This document shows, in pieces, positions 46,190 to 54,563 of a stretch of DNA of 64,000 nucleotides. The position numbers were made by a program, and so were the translations under genes. Source of the stretch: Chloroflexota bacterium (GTDB lineage Bacteria; Chloroflexota; Anaerolineae; UBA4142); NCBI GenBank assembly GCA_016215025.1, contig JACRMI010000072.1:1-64000 (forward strand), written 5' to 3'. The notes under the pieces are model-generated. The model was not told where the DNA came from. It saw only the letters and a program-made list of their open reading frames with translations, and ran no database searches. Position 1 is the first letter of the stretch. Each line of letters opens with the position of its first letter.

Positions 46190-47458
46190 ATGAGCACCAA
46201 GAAAGCCTTTGCTTTACTTGCGCGAATCGTTGTTGTCCTGGTCGTTTGGTTGCCAGTGAGTGGGGGACTGATGCAGACAACGCAAGCGGCATTCCCAGGG
46301 ATGAACGGCAAGATCGCCTTTCAGACCTTCCGAGATGGAAATGCCGAGATCTATGGAATGAACCCTGATGGGACCAGCCAGACAAACTTATCCAACAACT
46401 CAGCAAATGATTATGTCCCCAATTGGTCGCCGAATGGAACCAGGATCGTGTTTTCGTCAGACCGGGATGGTCATATCCAGGTCTATGTGATGAATGCCGA
46501 CGGCTCCGGTCAGACTAATCTCAGCAATAGCGCGGCAAATGACAATAAACCAGCCTGGTCGCCGAATGGCACAAAGATCGCATTTACCAGCGACCGTGAT
46601 GGCGATCAAGAGATCTACGTGATGAATGCCAACGGCTCTAGCCAGACCAACCTCACCAACAACACTGCCTATGACAACGCAGCAGCTTGGTCTCCAGACG
46701 GAACCAAGATCGCTTTTACGTCCGACCGGGCGGGTCCAAGTCTCGTCAACGATATCTACGTGATGAATGCTGACGGCACTGGTGTGACCAACCTCACCAA
46801 CACTTGGGCTAATGAAGGCAGCCCTTCCTGGTCACCCGATGGCACCAAGCTTGCGTTTTATACGAACTGGGATGGCAATTGGGAGGTGTACGTGATGAAT
46901 GCCGACGGGACCGGGCAGACGAATCTTTCTAACAACGCAGCGATGGATATCAGCGCTGACTGGTCACCCGATGGCACCAAGATCGTCTTCCATACTAACC
47001 GGGATGGCAATGACGAGATTTATGTGATGAACGCCAATGGATCCGGTCAGACCAATCTTACCAATAACGTAGGAGTGGATGGCTTGCCCAGTTGGCAACC
47101 ATTGCTTTACAACTTCAGCGGTTTTTTCCAGCCAGTCGATAATCTCCCAACACTCAATAAGCTCAAGGCTGGGAGCGCCGTGCCTGTGAAGTTCAGTCTG
47201 GGCGGCGATCAAGGTCTGAACATCTTCGAGGCTGGCTATCCCAGATCACAGCAAATTGTTTGTAATGCGTTTACTGCGACTGACGGCGTTGAAGAGACTG
47301 TCACCGCCGGTTCGAGTAGCCTCTCCTACGACTCGGTCACTAATCAGTACACTTACGTGTGGAAGACGGATAAGTCGTGGACCAACACTTGTCGTCAGTT
47401 AGTGGTGAAGTTGAATGATGGCACTTTTCATCGGGCGAATTTCAATTTCACAAAGTAG
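46190..47458 (+). CDS. TolB-like beta-propeller with C-terminal PxKF domain
   Basis: 422 residues from ATG 46190 (acaggag upstream). A signal peptide is followed by six PD40/TolB-type repeats of about 43 residues (SPDGTKIAFTSDRDG, EIYVMNADGSGQTNLS). The C-terminal domain (AGSAVPVKFSLGGDQGL, AGYPRSQQIVC, YTYVWKTDKSWTNTCRQLV, HRANFNF) matches the pattern known as the PxKF domain of secreted proteins. The start at 46058 is in frame but lies inside the preceding gene. Exported, probably protein- or ligand-binding. No catalytic motif seen. Confidence 0.85.
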   Translation: MSTKKAFALLARIVVVLVVWLPVSGGLMQTTQAAFPGMNGKIAFQTFRDGNAEIYGMNPDGTSQTNLSNNSANDYVPNWSPNGTRIVFSSDRDGHIQVYVMNADGSGQTNLSNSAANDNKPAWSPNGTKIAFTSDRDGDQEIYVMNANGSSQTNLTNNTAYDNAAAWSPDGTKIAFTSDRAGPSLVNDIYVMNADGTGVTNLTNTWANEGSPSWSPDGTKLAFYTNWDGNWEVYVMNADGTGQTNLSNNAAMDISADWSPDGTKIVFHTNRDGNDEIYVMNANGSGQTNLTNNVGVDGLPSWQPLLYNFSGFFQPVDNLPTLNKLKAGSAVPVKFSLGGDQGLNIFEAGYPRSQQIVCNAFTATDGVEETVTAGSSSLSYDSVTNQYTYVWKTDKSWTNTCRQLVVKLNDGTFHRANFNFTK

Positions 47459-47497
47459 GTGGTAACACCAAGCATTAAATGTAGGCGGACTAACACG

Positions 47498-47545
47498 GGC
47501 GTCAGTCGACTGCCCTCCGCCACGCTTCGGGCGGCGGCTGACGCC
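47498..47545. repeat. REP-like nested hairpin
   Basis: ggcgtcagtcg pairs with cggctgacgcc around an inner GC hairpin (ccgcc acgcttc gggcgg). It lies in the 146-base gap before the DUF4956 gene. Could end the propeller-gene transcript. Confidence 0.55.
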
Positions 47546-47604
47546 AATCGATATCACAAGTCTGAAACCCCTTTCGCGAAGGTATTGAAAAGGAGAAGAC
47601 CTCA

Positions 47605-48273
47605 ATGATTCCACCCAATCTTCTTAGAGTAGACCTGACTCCCGTGCAGGTGATTTTGAGTTTTTTGCTCGCGTTTGCGCTCGCTTTCCTTTGGGCGACG
47701 GTTTATCGCAAGACCCACAGCGGCATTGCCTACACCCGCTCGTTCTATCTCTCCTTGATGCTGATCTCGCCCACGGTCGCCATGATCATGATGGCAATCG
47801 GCAGTAACGTCGCGCTGTCGCTCGGTCTCGTCGGCTCGCTGTCCATCATTCGTTTCCGCACCGTCATCAAGGATGCCAAGGACATGGCATTCCTGTTCGT
47901 GGCGATCGCCATTGGCTTGAGCGCGGGCGCGAATGTATGGTTGGTTGGGGTGATTGGCACCATTGTCGTGGCGCTGATCGTGATTGTCATGTCGAGAATC
48001 GGTCACGATGGGGTTGGCTCATCGGACTATATTCTCATCTTCCGCTCGAATCACAAGGATCCCTGGAACGATCTTGCGCCAGAGGCACAAAAATTGATTT
48101 CCTGGAAGCAGTTGCGCAGCGCCACCGACGTAGATTCCGGTACAGATTTCGAGTACACCTACAGTGTGCGGCTGGCGTCCAAGTCATCCCCGGAGCGCAT
48201 CGTCGGCGAATTGAGCAATGGCGTCATGCGGCAAGTAACCATGATTGCGCCGGAGAATCACCTTGAACTCTGA
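47605..48273 (+). CDS. DUF4956 membrane protein
   Basis: 222 residues. Ribosome site aaaaggag before ATG 47605. Four hydrophobic helices in the first 140 residues, with the family signature LGLVGSLSIIRFRTVIKDAK and DMAFLFVAIAIGLSAG. A soluble C-terminal domain of about 80 residues follows (GSSDYILIFRSNH...FEYTYSVRLASKSSPERIVG), likely a ferredoxin-like fold. DUF4956 genes are commonly next to VTC-domain and CotH genes, as here. Role unknown; a partner of the VTC protein at the membrane is an inference. Confidence 0.9.
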   Translation: MIPPNLLRVDLTPVQVILSFLLAFALAFLWATVYRKTHSGIAYTRSFYLSLMLISPTVAMIMMAIGSNVALSLGLVGSLSIIRFRTVIKDAKDMAFLFVAIAIGLSAGANVWLVGVIGTIVVALIVIVMSRIGHDGVGSSDYILIFRSNHKDPWNDLAPEAQKLISWKQLRSATDVDSGTDFEYTYSVRLASKSSPERIVGELSNGVMRQVTMIAPENHLEL

Positions 48274-49120
48274 AACGACACTCGTCGCATCGCCAACTAC
48301 AGTCGCCGCGCCGCTCGCCTCGCCCATGCCCACCGCTGTCGCGCCGATGACGAGCAGCCGCGCGATCATGTTGCGCCGTCTGGAACTCAAATATGTGGTG
48401 GACCGCACGACACGCACGGCGCTCGCCCGGGACCTGGCGGCGCTCATGTGCCCCGACACGCATGCCGGATCGGATGGCGTATACCTGGTGCGGAGTCTCT
48501 ATTTCGACACGCCGGATTATATGGCGTATCAGGAGAAACTCTCCGGCGCAGCCATACGGCACAAATTGCGGGTGCGTGTCTATGGTCAAGACCTGAGCCA
48601 AATACCTCTCATTCGGCTGGAGGTCAAGTCACGTTATTTGAACTTTGTCCACAAGATCACCGCGGACGTTCCGCGGGAAGATTACCGCGAGATCGAATGC
48701 GCTTTCAAGCAGCGGACACTGCCACCCGCGCGTTTGCTTGACAACGACGGCTTGAAAGAGTTTTTCCGTTTGCAACGACTTTATAACATGGAGCCAAAGA
48801 TCATCGTCCAATATCGCCGCCAAGCCTTTGAACGAAAGGAAGCCAGCCGCGTCCGCGTTTCCTTGGATGATGAGTTGCTAGCTACCCGCCATCTCGATCT
48901 GTTCGGTCCTTTGTGCGGCGCACGCTGTTTGCTACAGCCCGGTCATGCGGTCTTTGAAATCAAAGTGGATGGAACGCTACCGTACTGGCTACATCTCCTC
49001 ATCTCCAAGTACAACCTCCAGAACGAGGCAGTGAGCAAGTATTGCTACGCCGTGCGCGGCGAAGGCAGGTTCTCCGCTACTGGACGAGAAGAGGAATATT
49101 TCTTGCGAGATTCGTCCTAA
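48263..49120 (+). CDS. VTC-domain (polyphosphate polymerase-like) protein
   Basis: About 285 residues. TTG 48263 after ggag is the best start, overlapping the DUF4956 stop; TTG 48245 and ATG 48326/48347 remain possible. The VTC tunnel fold is visible: RRLELKYVVD, VRSLYFDTPDYMAYQEKLSG, RHKLRVRVYGQD, RLEVKSR, KIIVQYRRQAFE, RVRVSLDDEL, FEIKVDG and SKYCYAV. Basic residues that bind triphosphate or ATP in eukaryotic Vtc4 occur at the strand positions (RHKLRVR, EVKSR, YRR). It could synthesise polyphosphate or act as a related triphosphate-tunnel enzyme. Translationally linked to DUF4956 and followed 14 bases later by CotH. Confidence 0.88.
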   Translation: MNSETTLVASPTTVAAPLASPMPTAVAPMTSSRAIMLRRLELKYVVDRTTRTALARDLAALMCPDTHAGSDGVYLVRSLYFDTPDYMAYQEKLSGAAIRHKLRVRVYGQDLSQIPLIRLEVKSRYLNFVHKITADVPREDYREIECAFKQRTLPPARLLDNDGLKEFFRLQRLYNMEPKIIVQYRRQAFERKEASRVRVSLDDELLATRHLDLFGPLCGARCLLQPGHAVFEIKVDGTLPYWLHLLISKYNLQNEAVSKYCYAVRGEGRFSATGREEEYFLRDSS

Positions 49121-49134
49121 GCCGGGAGAGTAAG

Positions 49135-52100
49135 ATGACTGTTAGGAGCATGGTCTTGAATTCCGGCAAGAAACTGGCTACGCCTCTAAAGCGGTTGAGC
49201 CGCCCGTTTCGGGGCGTCTGGCCGCGCTTTTCGGATGCGCTCATCGGCATGGTTGCCCTCGCCGTTGTGGTCATTGCCCTTTTGACGAATTACACGCCTC
49301 TGGCGCGATATGCCAGCGGACTTGTCACCGGAAATCAGTATGTGGCGCTGTTGGATGGATTTCTGAACCCATTCCGCACGCCGAATCTTTTGCTGAATTC
49401 AGGACTGCCCATCTATGACGTGAAGGTATCGCACCAGCAATACGCGATCCTGGAGAGCGTCGCCGAACAGGCGCGCAAACAAGGTTGGATGAGCGAGGAC
49501 CTCCAAACCTGGGTGAATGGGAAATTCTTCTATGGCGGCGAGGAATACGACATCAAGTTACGGATTCACGGCGATCTCCCGCCGCATTGGGAAGGACCCA
49601 AGAAATCGTGGTCGATCAAATTCGGCGACGAAAAGATCAACGACAACGGCACGGTCGTCAAAGAGCCAAAATACTTGGCGGGCAAGCGGCGCATCAATCT
49701 CATCATCCCTCAGGATCGGGACTATATCCTCGCCTACTTTACCAACGCGTTGATGCGCGAGCAGGGCTTGGTCGTGCCGCGCGATCAGTTCGTCATTCTC
49801 CGAATAAACGGCACGATGCAGGGCTTGTATTACGAGGTCGAGGGCTTTGACAAGCCGCTGCTTGCGGCGCAACAGCGACCAGAGACGACCGTCTTTGGTG
49901 AGAACGATCGCGCCATGCACTTTGATCAATACACCAAGTACGGCATGCCTGGCACATCGGATGCTCAGTACGATATGGGTTCGCTAGGACGCCAGGTAGA
50001 TACAGAAAGTGAGTTGGGTATCCAGGCGATGCAGGTTTTGATTGACCACTCTTTGAATCCAACGTCGCAAAATTTCCGCCGCGTCCGCGCGGTGCTGGAT
50101 TGGAACAAGTACCTACGCTTTCGCGTTTGGACCACTCTCCTCAATACCAACCATGTCCGTTTTGGTTCAGACAATTTGAAACTCTACTACGATGCGAGTC
50201 GGGGACTTTTGGAACCGGTGCCCTGGGATGTGCACGTGACGCGCATGCCTAAAGAGCCGGGGACCATTGACTTTTTCAACAATCATGGTCCTGACGAAAT
50301 CGAACGCGCGACGCTGATGGATCCGGAGCTTCGCTTGCAGCGCAATAAAGTGCTCTGGGAAATGCTCAGCGACGGCGGTGACAAGTTGATGGCAAAGTAT
50401 GATGCCATCCACGAACGCATCCGACCCTACGCCTGGGCGGATGTGTTGAGCACACCTATTCATGGCTACAAGATGGACGTTCTCAAGAAGGACTTGGATT
50501 ACAACATTCGCCGTACCTACCAGGTGCTCAGTCTCGCCAGCGGCAGTCTCACTTTTCGTTTGGAAGCGAATGACCGCGCTGCCCTAGATTTCACCGCCAC
50601 CAACTTTAGCGGAATCCAACTTCAGAGCATTCAGATCGCCGCCCCGGTGCTCGATGGGCAGTATCGGCTGTATGAAGACGCAAACGGCAATGGTGAACTC
50701 GACACGAGCGACCCACTCCTAGGCGAAACAACGGCGACGCGATTGGGAGATACTACGGCGATTACCGGGACCATTCGCTTCGCATGGGGCAAGTACATTC
50801 TCCCTCAAGTCAAATATGGGAGCGATACGATAGACGGTCGGTACTGGGAATTTTTCGATACGTTTGCTGGGCGCGCGCGTTTCTTCCTGGTCGGCAAACT
50901 CACTCCCGCTAAACGCGACCCACTGCTCTGGCAGCCACCAGAAATTCAGGTCGCCGCCGTCAATGCCGCCACGGGTCTGCCCATTCCTGCGGTTCTCATC
51001 AACCCAAACGAATCGCAGCAGGTGAACTCGATTGGCATTATTGCCTACGACGCTTCGCGACCCTTTGATTTGGAAGCGCCGGAGCGTAGTCTTGCCGATT
51101 TCCTCCAAGCGTATCCCAAGTTTACAGCTAGCCGAGACCACCCCGGTGCGGCTGAACTGAGCGGCAAGGTTACGATTTCTGGTACGGTCATTGTTCCCAA
51201 GTCGGTGCCCCTGATCCTGCGCCCCGGCACCGATATTACGATGATGCCCGACGCTAGTCTTGTCTCCTTTGGGGGATTGACGGCAAGCGGCACGCCTGAA
51301 AGTCGCATTCGTATTCACGATAACGGCAGCGGCGACCCGTGGGGTACGTTCGCGGTTGTGCGTCCGCCTCAAGCCGTGACGATGGCATACATTGACGTGG
51401 AGGGCGGCGGTCAGGCGCAAGTCAATGGTATTCTCTTCACCGGCGGTTTGGCAGTGTACGACGCCGACCTTCTGATCGAACAATGCCGAATTACGAATAT
51501 GAAAAGTGAGGATTCGCTCAACCTGAAGAATGGACGTATCCTCATGAAAAATTGTCTGATCGCGAATAGCGCGAGCGATGCTTTCGACAGCGACTTTACG
51601 ACGGGCGAAATCCGCGACAGCGAATTTATCAATATCAAAGGCGATGGCGTTGATCTTTCCGGCAGCACCGTCACGATTGTCGGCAACCGCTTTGAGAATG
51701 TCGGCGACAAAGGTGTTAGCGTCGGCGAAGACTCGCACCCCATCATCATCAACAATCTCTTTCGCAATTGTAATATCGGCATCTCCAGTAAAGACCTCTC
51801 GGACGCCAAGGTGGCCTATTCGACATTTGTGGACAACGCCCTGGCAATCGAAGCGAAACGCAAAAAGCCAATGTTTGGCGCTGGCTCAGGAGAGTTCATC
51901 AACAACGTGTTTTCGGGGAACAAGACATTGCTGGAGGAGGACTATTTCTCCAGGGGGCTGATCAAGTTGCACCATTCGCTGGTTGACAAGCCGGCGGACT
52001 GCCGAACGTGTCAAGGCGCGGACATCCGTTTCCGTTCGCCGGAGACCGGAGATTATCGACTCGTGCCGGCAATCCTCCCCGGCGGCTTTGCACCAGTGCA

Positions 52101-52194
52101 GACGGAATGGACAAAGTTTGACGGCATGGGCGATTTACCCCAACTGCCCGGAATTTTCACCAATCCGCCAGCGTTATGGTCACGAGGTAACTGA
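49135..52194 (+). CDS. CotH kinase-family protein fused to right-handed beta-helix
   Basis: 1019 residues from ATG 49135 (gccgggagag upstream). A transmembrane helix lies at about residues 38-56. The CotH domain follows (about 90-480): KLRIHGDLPPHWEGPKKSWS, INLIIPQDRDYILAYFTNAL, NGTMQGLYYEVEGFDKPL, DWNKYLRFRVWTTLLNTNH and LEPVPWDVHV, whose Asp is the metal-binding one in CotH kinases. A beta-sandwich region is next (about 480-680). A parallel beta-helix ends the protein (about 690-960, KNGRILMKNCLIANSASDAF, GDGVDLSGSTVTIVGNRFEN). Spore CotH phosphorylates coat proteins; here the protein is membrane anchored with the helix presumably outside. Stop directly abuts hddC. Confidence 0.88.
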   Translation: MTVRSMVLNSGKKLATPLKRLSRPFRGVWPRFSDALIGMVALAVVVIALLTNYTPLARYASGLVTGNQYVALLDGFLNPFRTPNLLLNSGLPIYDVKVSHQQYAILESVAEQARKQGWMSEDLQTWVNGKFFYGGEEYDIKLRIHGDLPPHWEGPKKSWSIKFGDEKINDNGTVVKEPKYLAGKRRINLIIPQDRDYILAYFTNALMREQGLVVPRDQFVILRINGTMQGLYYEVEGFDKPLLAAQQRPETTVFGENDRAMHFDQYTKYGMPGTSDAQYDMGSLGRQVDTESELGIQAMQVLIDHSLNPTSQNFRRVRAVLDWNKYLRFRVWTTLLNTNHVRFGSDNLKLYYDASRGLLEPVPWDVHVTRMPKEPGTIDFFNNHGPDEIERATLMDPELRLQRNKVLWEMLSDGGDKLMAKYDAIHERIRPYAWADVLSTPIHGYKMDVLKKDLDYNIRRTYQVLSLASGSLTFRLEANDRAALDFTATNFSGIQLQSIQIAAPVLDGQYRLYEDANGNGELDTSDPLLGETTATRLGDTTAITGTIRFAWGKYILPQVKYGSDTIDGRYWEFFDTFAGRARFFLVGKLTPAKRDPLLWQPPEIQVAAVNAATGLPIPAVLINPNESQQVNSIGIIAYDASRPFDLEAPERSLADFLQAYPKFTASRDHPGAAELSGKVTISGTVIVPKSVPLILRPGTDITMMPDASLVSFGGLTASGTPESRIRIHDNGSGDPWGTFAVVRPPQAVTMAYIDVEGGGQAQVNGILFTGGLAVYDADLLIEQCRITNMKSEDSLNLKNGRILMKNCLIANSASDAFDSDFTTGEIRDSEFINIKGDGVDLSGSTVTIVGNRFENVGDKGVSVGEDSHPIIINNLFRNCNIGISSKDLSDAKVAYSTFVDNALAIEAKRKKPMFGAGSGEFINNVFSGNKTLLEEDYFSRGLIKLHHSLVDKPADCRTCQGADIRFRSPETGDYRLVPAILPGGFAPVQTEWTKFDGMGDLPQLPGIFTNPPALWSRGN

Positions 52195-52911
52195 ATGCAA
52201 GCGTTGATATTGGCGGGGGGCTTGGGCACGCGGCTGAGGTCCATTGTTAGTGACAAGCCCAAACCGCTGGCAAACATCGGCGGCAAACCCTTTCTTGAAT
52301 ATCAGATCGAGTTCTTGAAAAAACACCAGATTGATCATCTCGTTCTGTGTGTCGGCTATCTGTGCGAGCAGGTTGTGGAGTATTTTGGCGATGGGTCGCG
52401 CTGGGATGTCCAGATTGATTACTCGATTGAAGAAGAGTTGCTGGGAACTGGGGGCGCGGTGAAGCACGCGGAGAAATATTTGCAGGGAACATTCCTTACC
52501 TTGAATGGCGATTCATTTTTTGACCTAGATTTGGCTGCGTTCATTCAATTCCACGCACGCCAAAAATCAGAAGCGAAACAAGAATGCCATTTGGGCACGC
52601 TTGCTCTCACCCAGGTTCAAGATGCGCGTGGATATGGTTCGGTGAGACTGGGGCAAGCAAATCGGATCGTGGATTTTTCTGCCAAGTCCACCGCATCGAA
52701 CGGCTCGCATCTGATTAACGCGGGCATCTACGTTTTGGAACCGGCATTTTTGGATTTCATACCTAGCTCGAAAAGAGTGTCCTTGGAACAGGAAACCTTT
52801 CCATTGGTTTTAGAAAAAGGGTTCCACCTGTTGGGCTATCCGGCGAACGGATTTTTTGTAGATATTGGAACTCCTACTGGGTATTCGGTGTTTCGGAACC
52901 ATGTTTTGTAA
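52195..52911 (+). CDS. hddC: D-glycero-D-manno-heptose-1-phosphate guanylyltransferase-like nucleotidyltransferase
   Basis: 238 residues; ATG immediately follows the CotH stop. NTP_transferase fold: ALILAGGLGTRLR, DKPKPLANIGGKPFLEYQIE, YSIEEELLGTGGAVKHAEKY, LTLNGDSFFDLDL and FVDIGTPTGY. With the heptose kinase and isomerase that follow, HddC (GDP-heptose formation) is the best assignment. Generic sugar-1-phosphate nucleotidyltransferase is the alternative if only the sequence is considered. Product would feed glycans of the envelope. Confidence 0.85.
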   Translation: MQALILAGGLGTRLRSIVSDKPKPLANIGGKPFLEYQIEFLKKHQIDHLVLCVGYLCEQVVEYFGDGSRWDVQIDYSIEEELLGTGGAVKHAEKYLQGTFLTLNGDSFFDLDLAAFIQFHARQKSEAKQECHLGTLALTQVQDARGYGSVRLGQANRIVDFSAKSTASNGSHLINAGIYVLEPAFLDFIPSSKRVSLEQETFPLVLEKGFHLLGYPANGFFVDIGTPTGYSVFRNHVL

Positions 52912-52934
52912 GACAAGTTGCCAACTTGTCCTAC
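52908..52934. repeat. GTAAGACAAGTTG palindromic repeat
   Basis: gacaagtt and aacttgtc pair around gcc, extended by outer gta/tac. It overlaps the hddC stop codon and sits in the short gap before the heptose kinase. Looks like a dispersed intergenic palindrome; it may act on mRNA stability between the two genes. Confidence 0.6.
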
Positions 52935-52950
52935 CTCAAGGAGAAGCACC

Positions 52951-53967
52951 ATGATCATCCGAAGCAAAGCCCCATTGCGAATTAGTTTTTGCGGCGGCGG
53001 AACCGACGTTCTGCCTTATCTGGCTGAACGAGGTGGCGTTGTCCTCAATTCCACGATTGACAAATATGCTTACGGCTCATTGAGACTGCGGGATGATCGA
53101 AGCATCACCGTCCAGTCCCTGGATTATGACATCATGGCGAAATATCACGTGGACGATGAGATGCAGTATGACGGCAAACTGGATTTGGTTAAAGCCACGC
53201 TCAAGCTCACGATGAATGGGAATAAACAGGGACTCGATTTTTTTATCCACAGTGATGCGCCACCAGGTTCTGGTTTAGGTTCGTCCTCGACGATGGTCGT
53301 CGCTCTTGTGGGGGTGATTAAACACTGGCTGCGGCTGCCCATGACCGATTATGAAATGGCGGAATTGGCGTACCGCATTGAGCGCGTGGAACTGGCAATC
53401 CAAGGCGGGATGCAGGATCAATATGCAGCGGTTTTCGGCGGTTTTAACTTTATGGAGTTTGGTCCCTCGGGGGTCATTGTCAACCCGCTGCGCGTGGAGC
53501 CGGAAATCGTCAATGAGCTTCAGTACAACCTCCTACTGTGTTACACGGGACGAACCCGTTTGTCAGGCAATATTATAACGACCCAGGTAGAGGCGTATGC
53601 CCGAAAGGAGGAAGAGGTCCTGCACGCGATGGATGAAATGAAAAAGATCACCGTCGAACTGAAGAATGCGCTGCTACAGGGACGAATCAACGATTTCGGC
53701 GCGTTATTGCACGAAGCTTGGATCAACAAGAAGAAGATGGCGAAACAGATTACGAATTCGACCATAGACACCCTCTATGACGTTGCCCGAGAGCATGGCG
53801 CCCTCGGCGGCAAAATCCTCGGCGCAGGCGGCGGCGGCTATCTGTTGCTTTACTGTCCTTTTGACAAAAAGCACCTCATCGCCGCCGAGTTGGAGCAATT
53901 GGGTGGGCAGATTGTGGAATTTACCTTCGAGAACTGTGGGGTACAGACATGGGAGGTGAGGGGATGA
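52951..53967 (+). CDS. hddA: D-glycero-D-manno-heptose-7-phosphate 1-kinase (GHMP)
   Basis: 338 residues. ATG 52951 has aaggag upstream; a longer frame from 52918 runs through the palindrome. GHMP kinase: KAPLRISFCGGGTDVLPYLA at the start, PPGSGLGSSSTMVVALVGVI (ATP loop), GGMQDQYAAVFGGFNFMEF, and GGKILGAGGGGYLLLYCP near the end. HddA-type enzymes phosphorylate heptose-7-phosphate at C1. The stop overlaps the gmhA start. Confidence 0.92.
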   Translation: MIIRSKAPLRISFCGGGTDVLPYLAERGGVVLNSTIDKYAYGSLRLRDDRSITVQSLDYDIMAKYHVDDEMQYDGKLDLVKATLKLTMNGNKQGLDFFIHSDAPPGSGLGSSSTMVVALVGVIKHWLRLPMTDYEMAELAYRIERVELAIQGGMQDQYAAVFGGFNFMEFGPSGVIVNPLRVEPEIVNELQYNLLLCYTGRTRLSGNIITTQVEAYARKEEEVLHAMDEMKKITVELKNALLQGRINDFGALLHEAWINKKKMAKQITNSTIDTLYDVAREHGALGGKILGAGGGGYLLLYCPFDKKHLIAAELEQLGGQIVEFTFENCGVQTWEVRG

Positions 53968-54563
53968 ACCACGTCTACAACCACCTGAGCCAGAGAATCG
54001 CGAGTGAGGTTGAAACCAGTATTCAGGTCAAACAACGAGTTATCGCCGAACAAATATCAATCTTGGATGAAATCGCCCAGTTATTGATCGAGGCGCTGCG
54101 CGCCGGAGGGAAGGTCCTCGTTTTTGGCAATGGGGGCAGTGCCGCCGATTCTCAACATATCGCAGCGGAACTGGTCAGCCGGTTTCGACGGGAGCGCGGC
54201 GCGCTGCCTTCCATCGCGTTGACGACGGACACTTCGATCTTGACCGCCATCGCCAATGATTACAGTTTCGACCGGGTGTTTGCGCGGCAGGTTGAAGCGT
54301 TGGGGCAAAAAGGCGATGTCGCTCTGGGCATCAGCACGAGTGGAAATTCGCCGAACGTGCTGAGCGGCATGATGGCGGCTAGGGAGCAAGGCATGCGGGC
54401 TATCGGCTTTACTGGCGAAGACGGCGGTAAGCTCAAGGATTGCGTTGACCTTTGTTTTCGAGTTCCATCCCGAAACACCGCGCGCATCCAGGAGGCGCAT
54501 ATCACTATAGCCCATGCGCTTTGCGAAATCATCGAGCAGGAGTTGTTCCCCAGCCATGCCTAG
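53964..54563 (+). CDS. gmhA: sedoheptulose-7-phosphate isomerase (SIS domain)
   Basis: 199 residues from ATG 53964 (ATGA overlap, ggaggtgag upstream). SIS-domain phosphoheptose isomerase: [56 protein letters not shown] and [19 protein letters not shown] with the catalytic His/Glu. Converts sedoheptulose-7-P to heptose-7-P. The next expected enzyme is the bisphosphatase GmhB. Only its start appears to remain, fused to the next gene. The stop overlaps that ATG by eight bases. Confidence 0.94.
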   Translation: MNHVYNHLSQRIASEVETSIQVKQRVIAEQISILDEIAQLLIEALRAGGKVLVFGNGGSAADSQHIAAELVSRFRRERGALPSIALTTDTSILTAIANDYSFDRVFARQVEALGQKGDVALGISTSGNSPNVLSGMMAAREQGMRAIGFTGEDGGKLKDCVDLCFRVPSRNTARIQEAHITIAHALCEIIEQELFPSHA

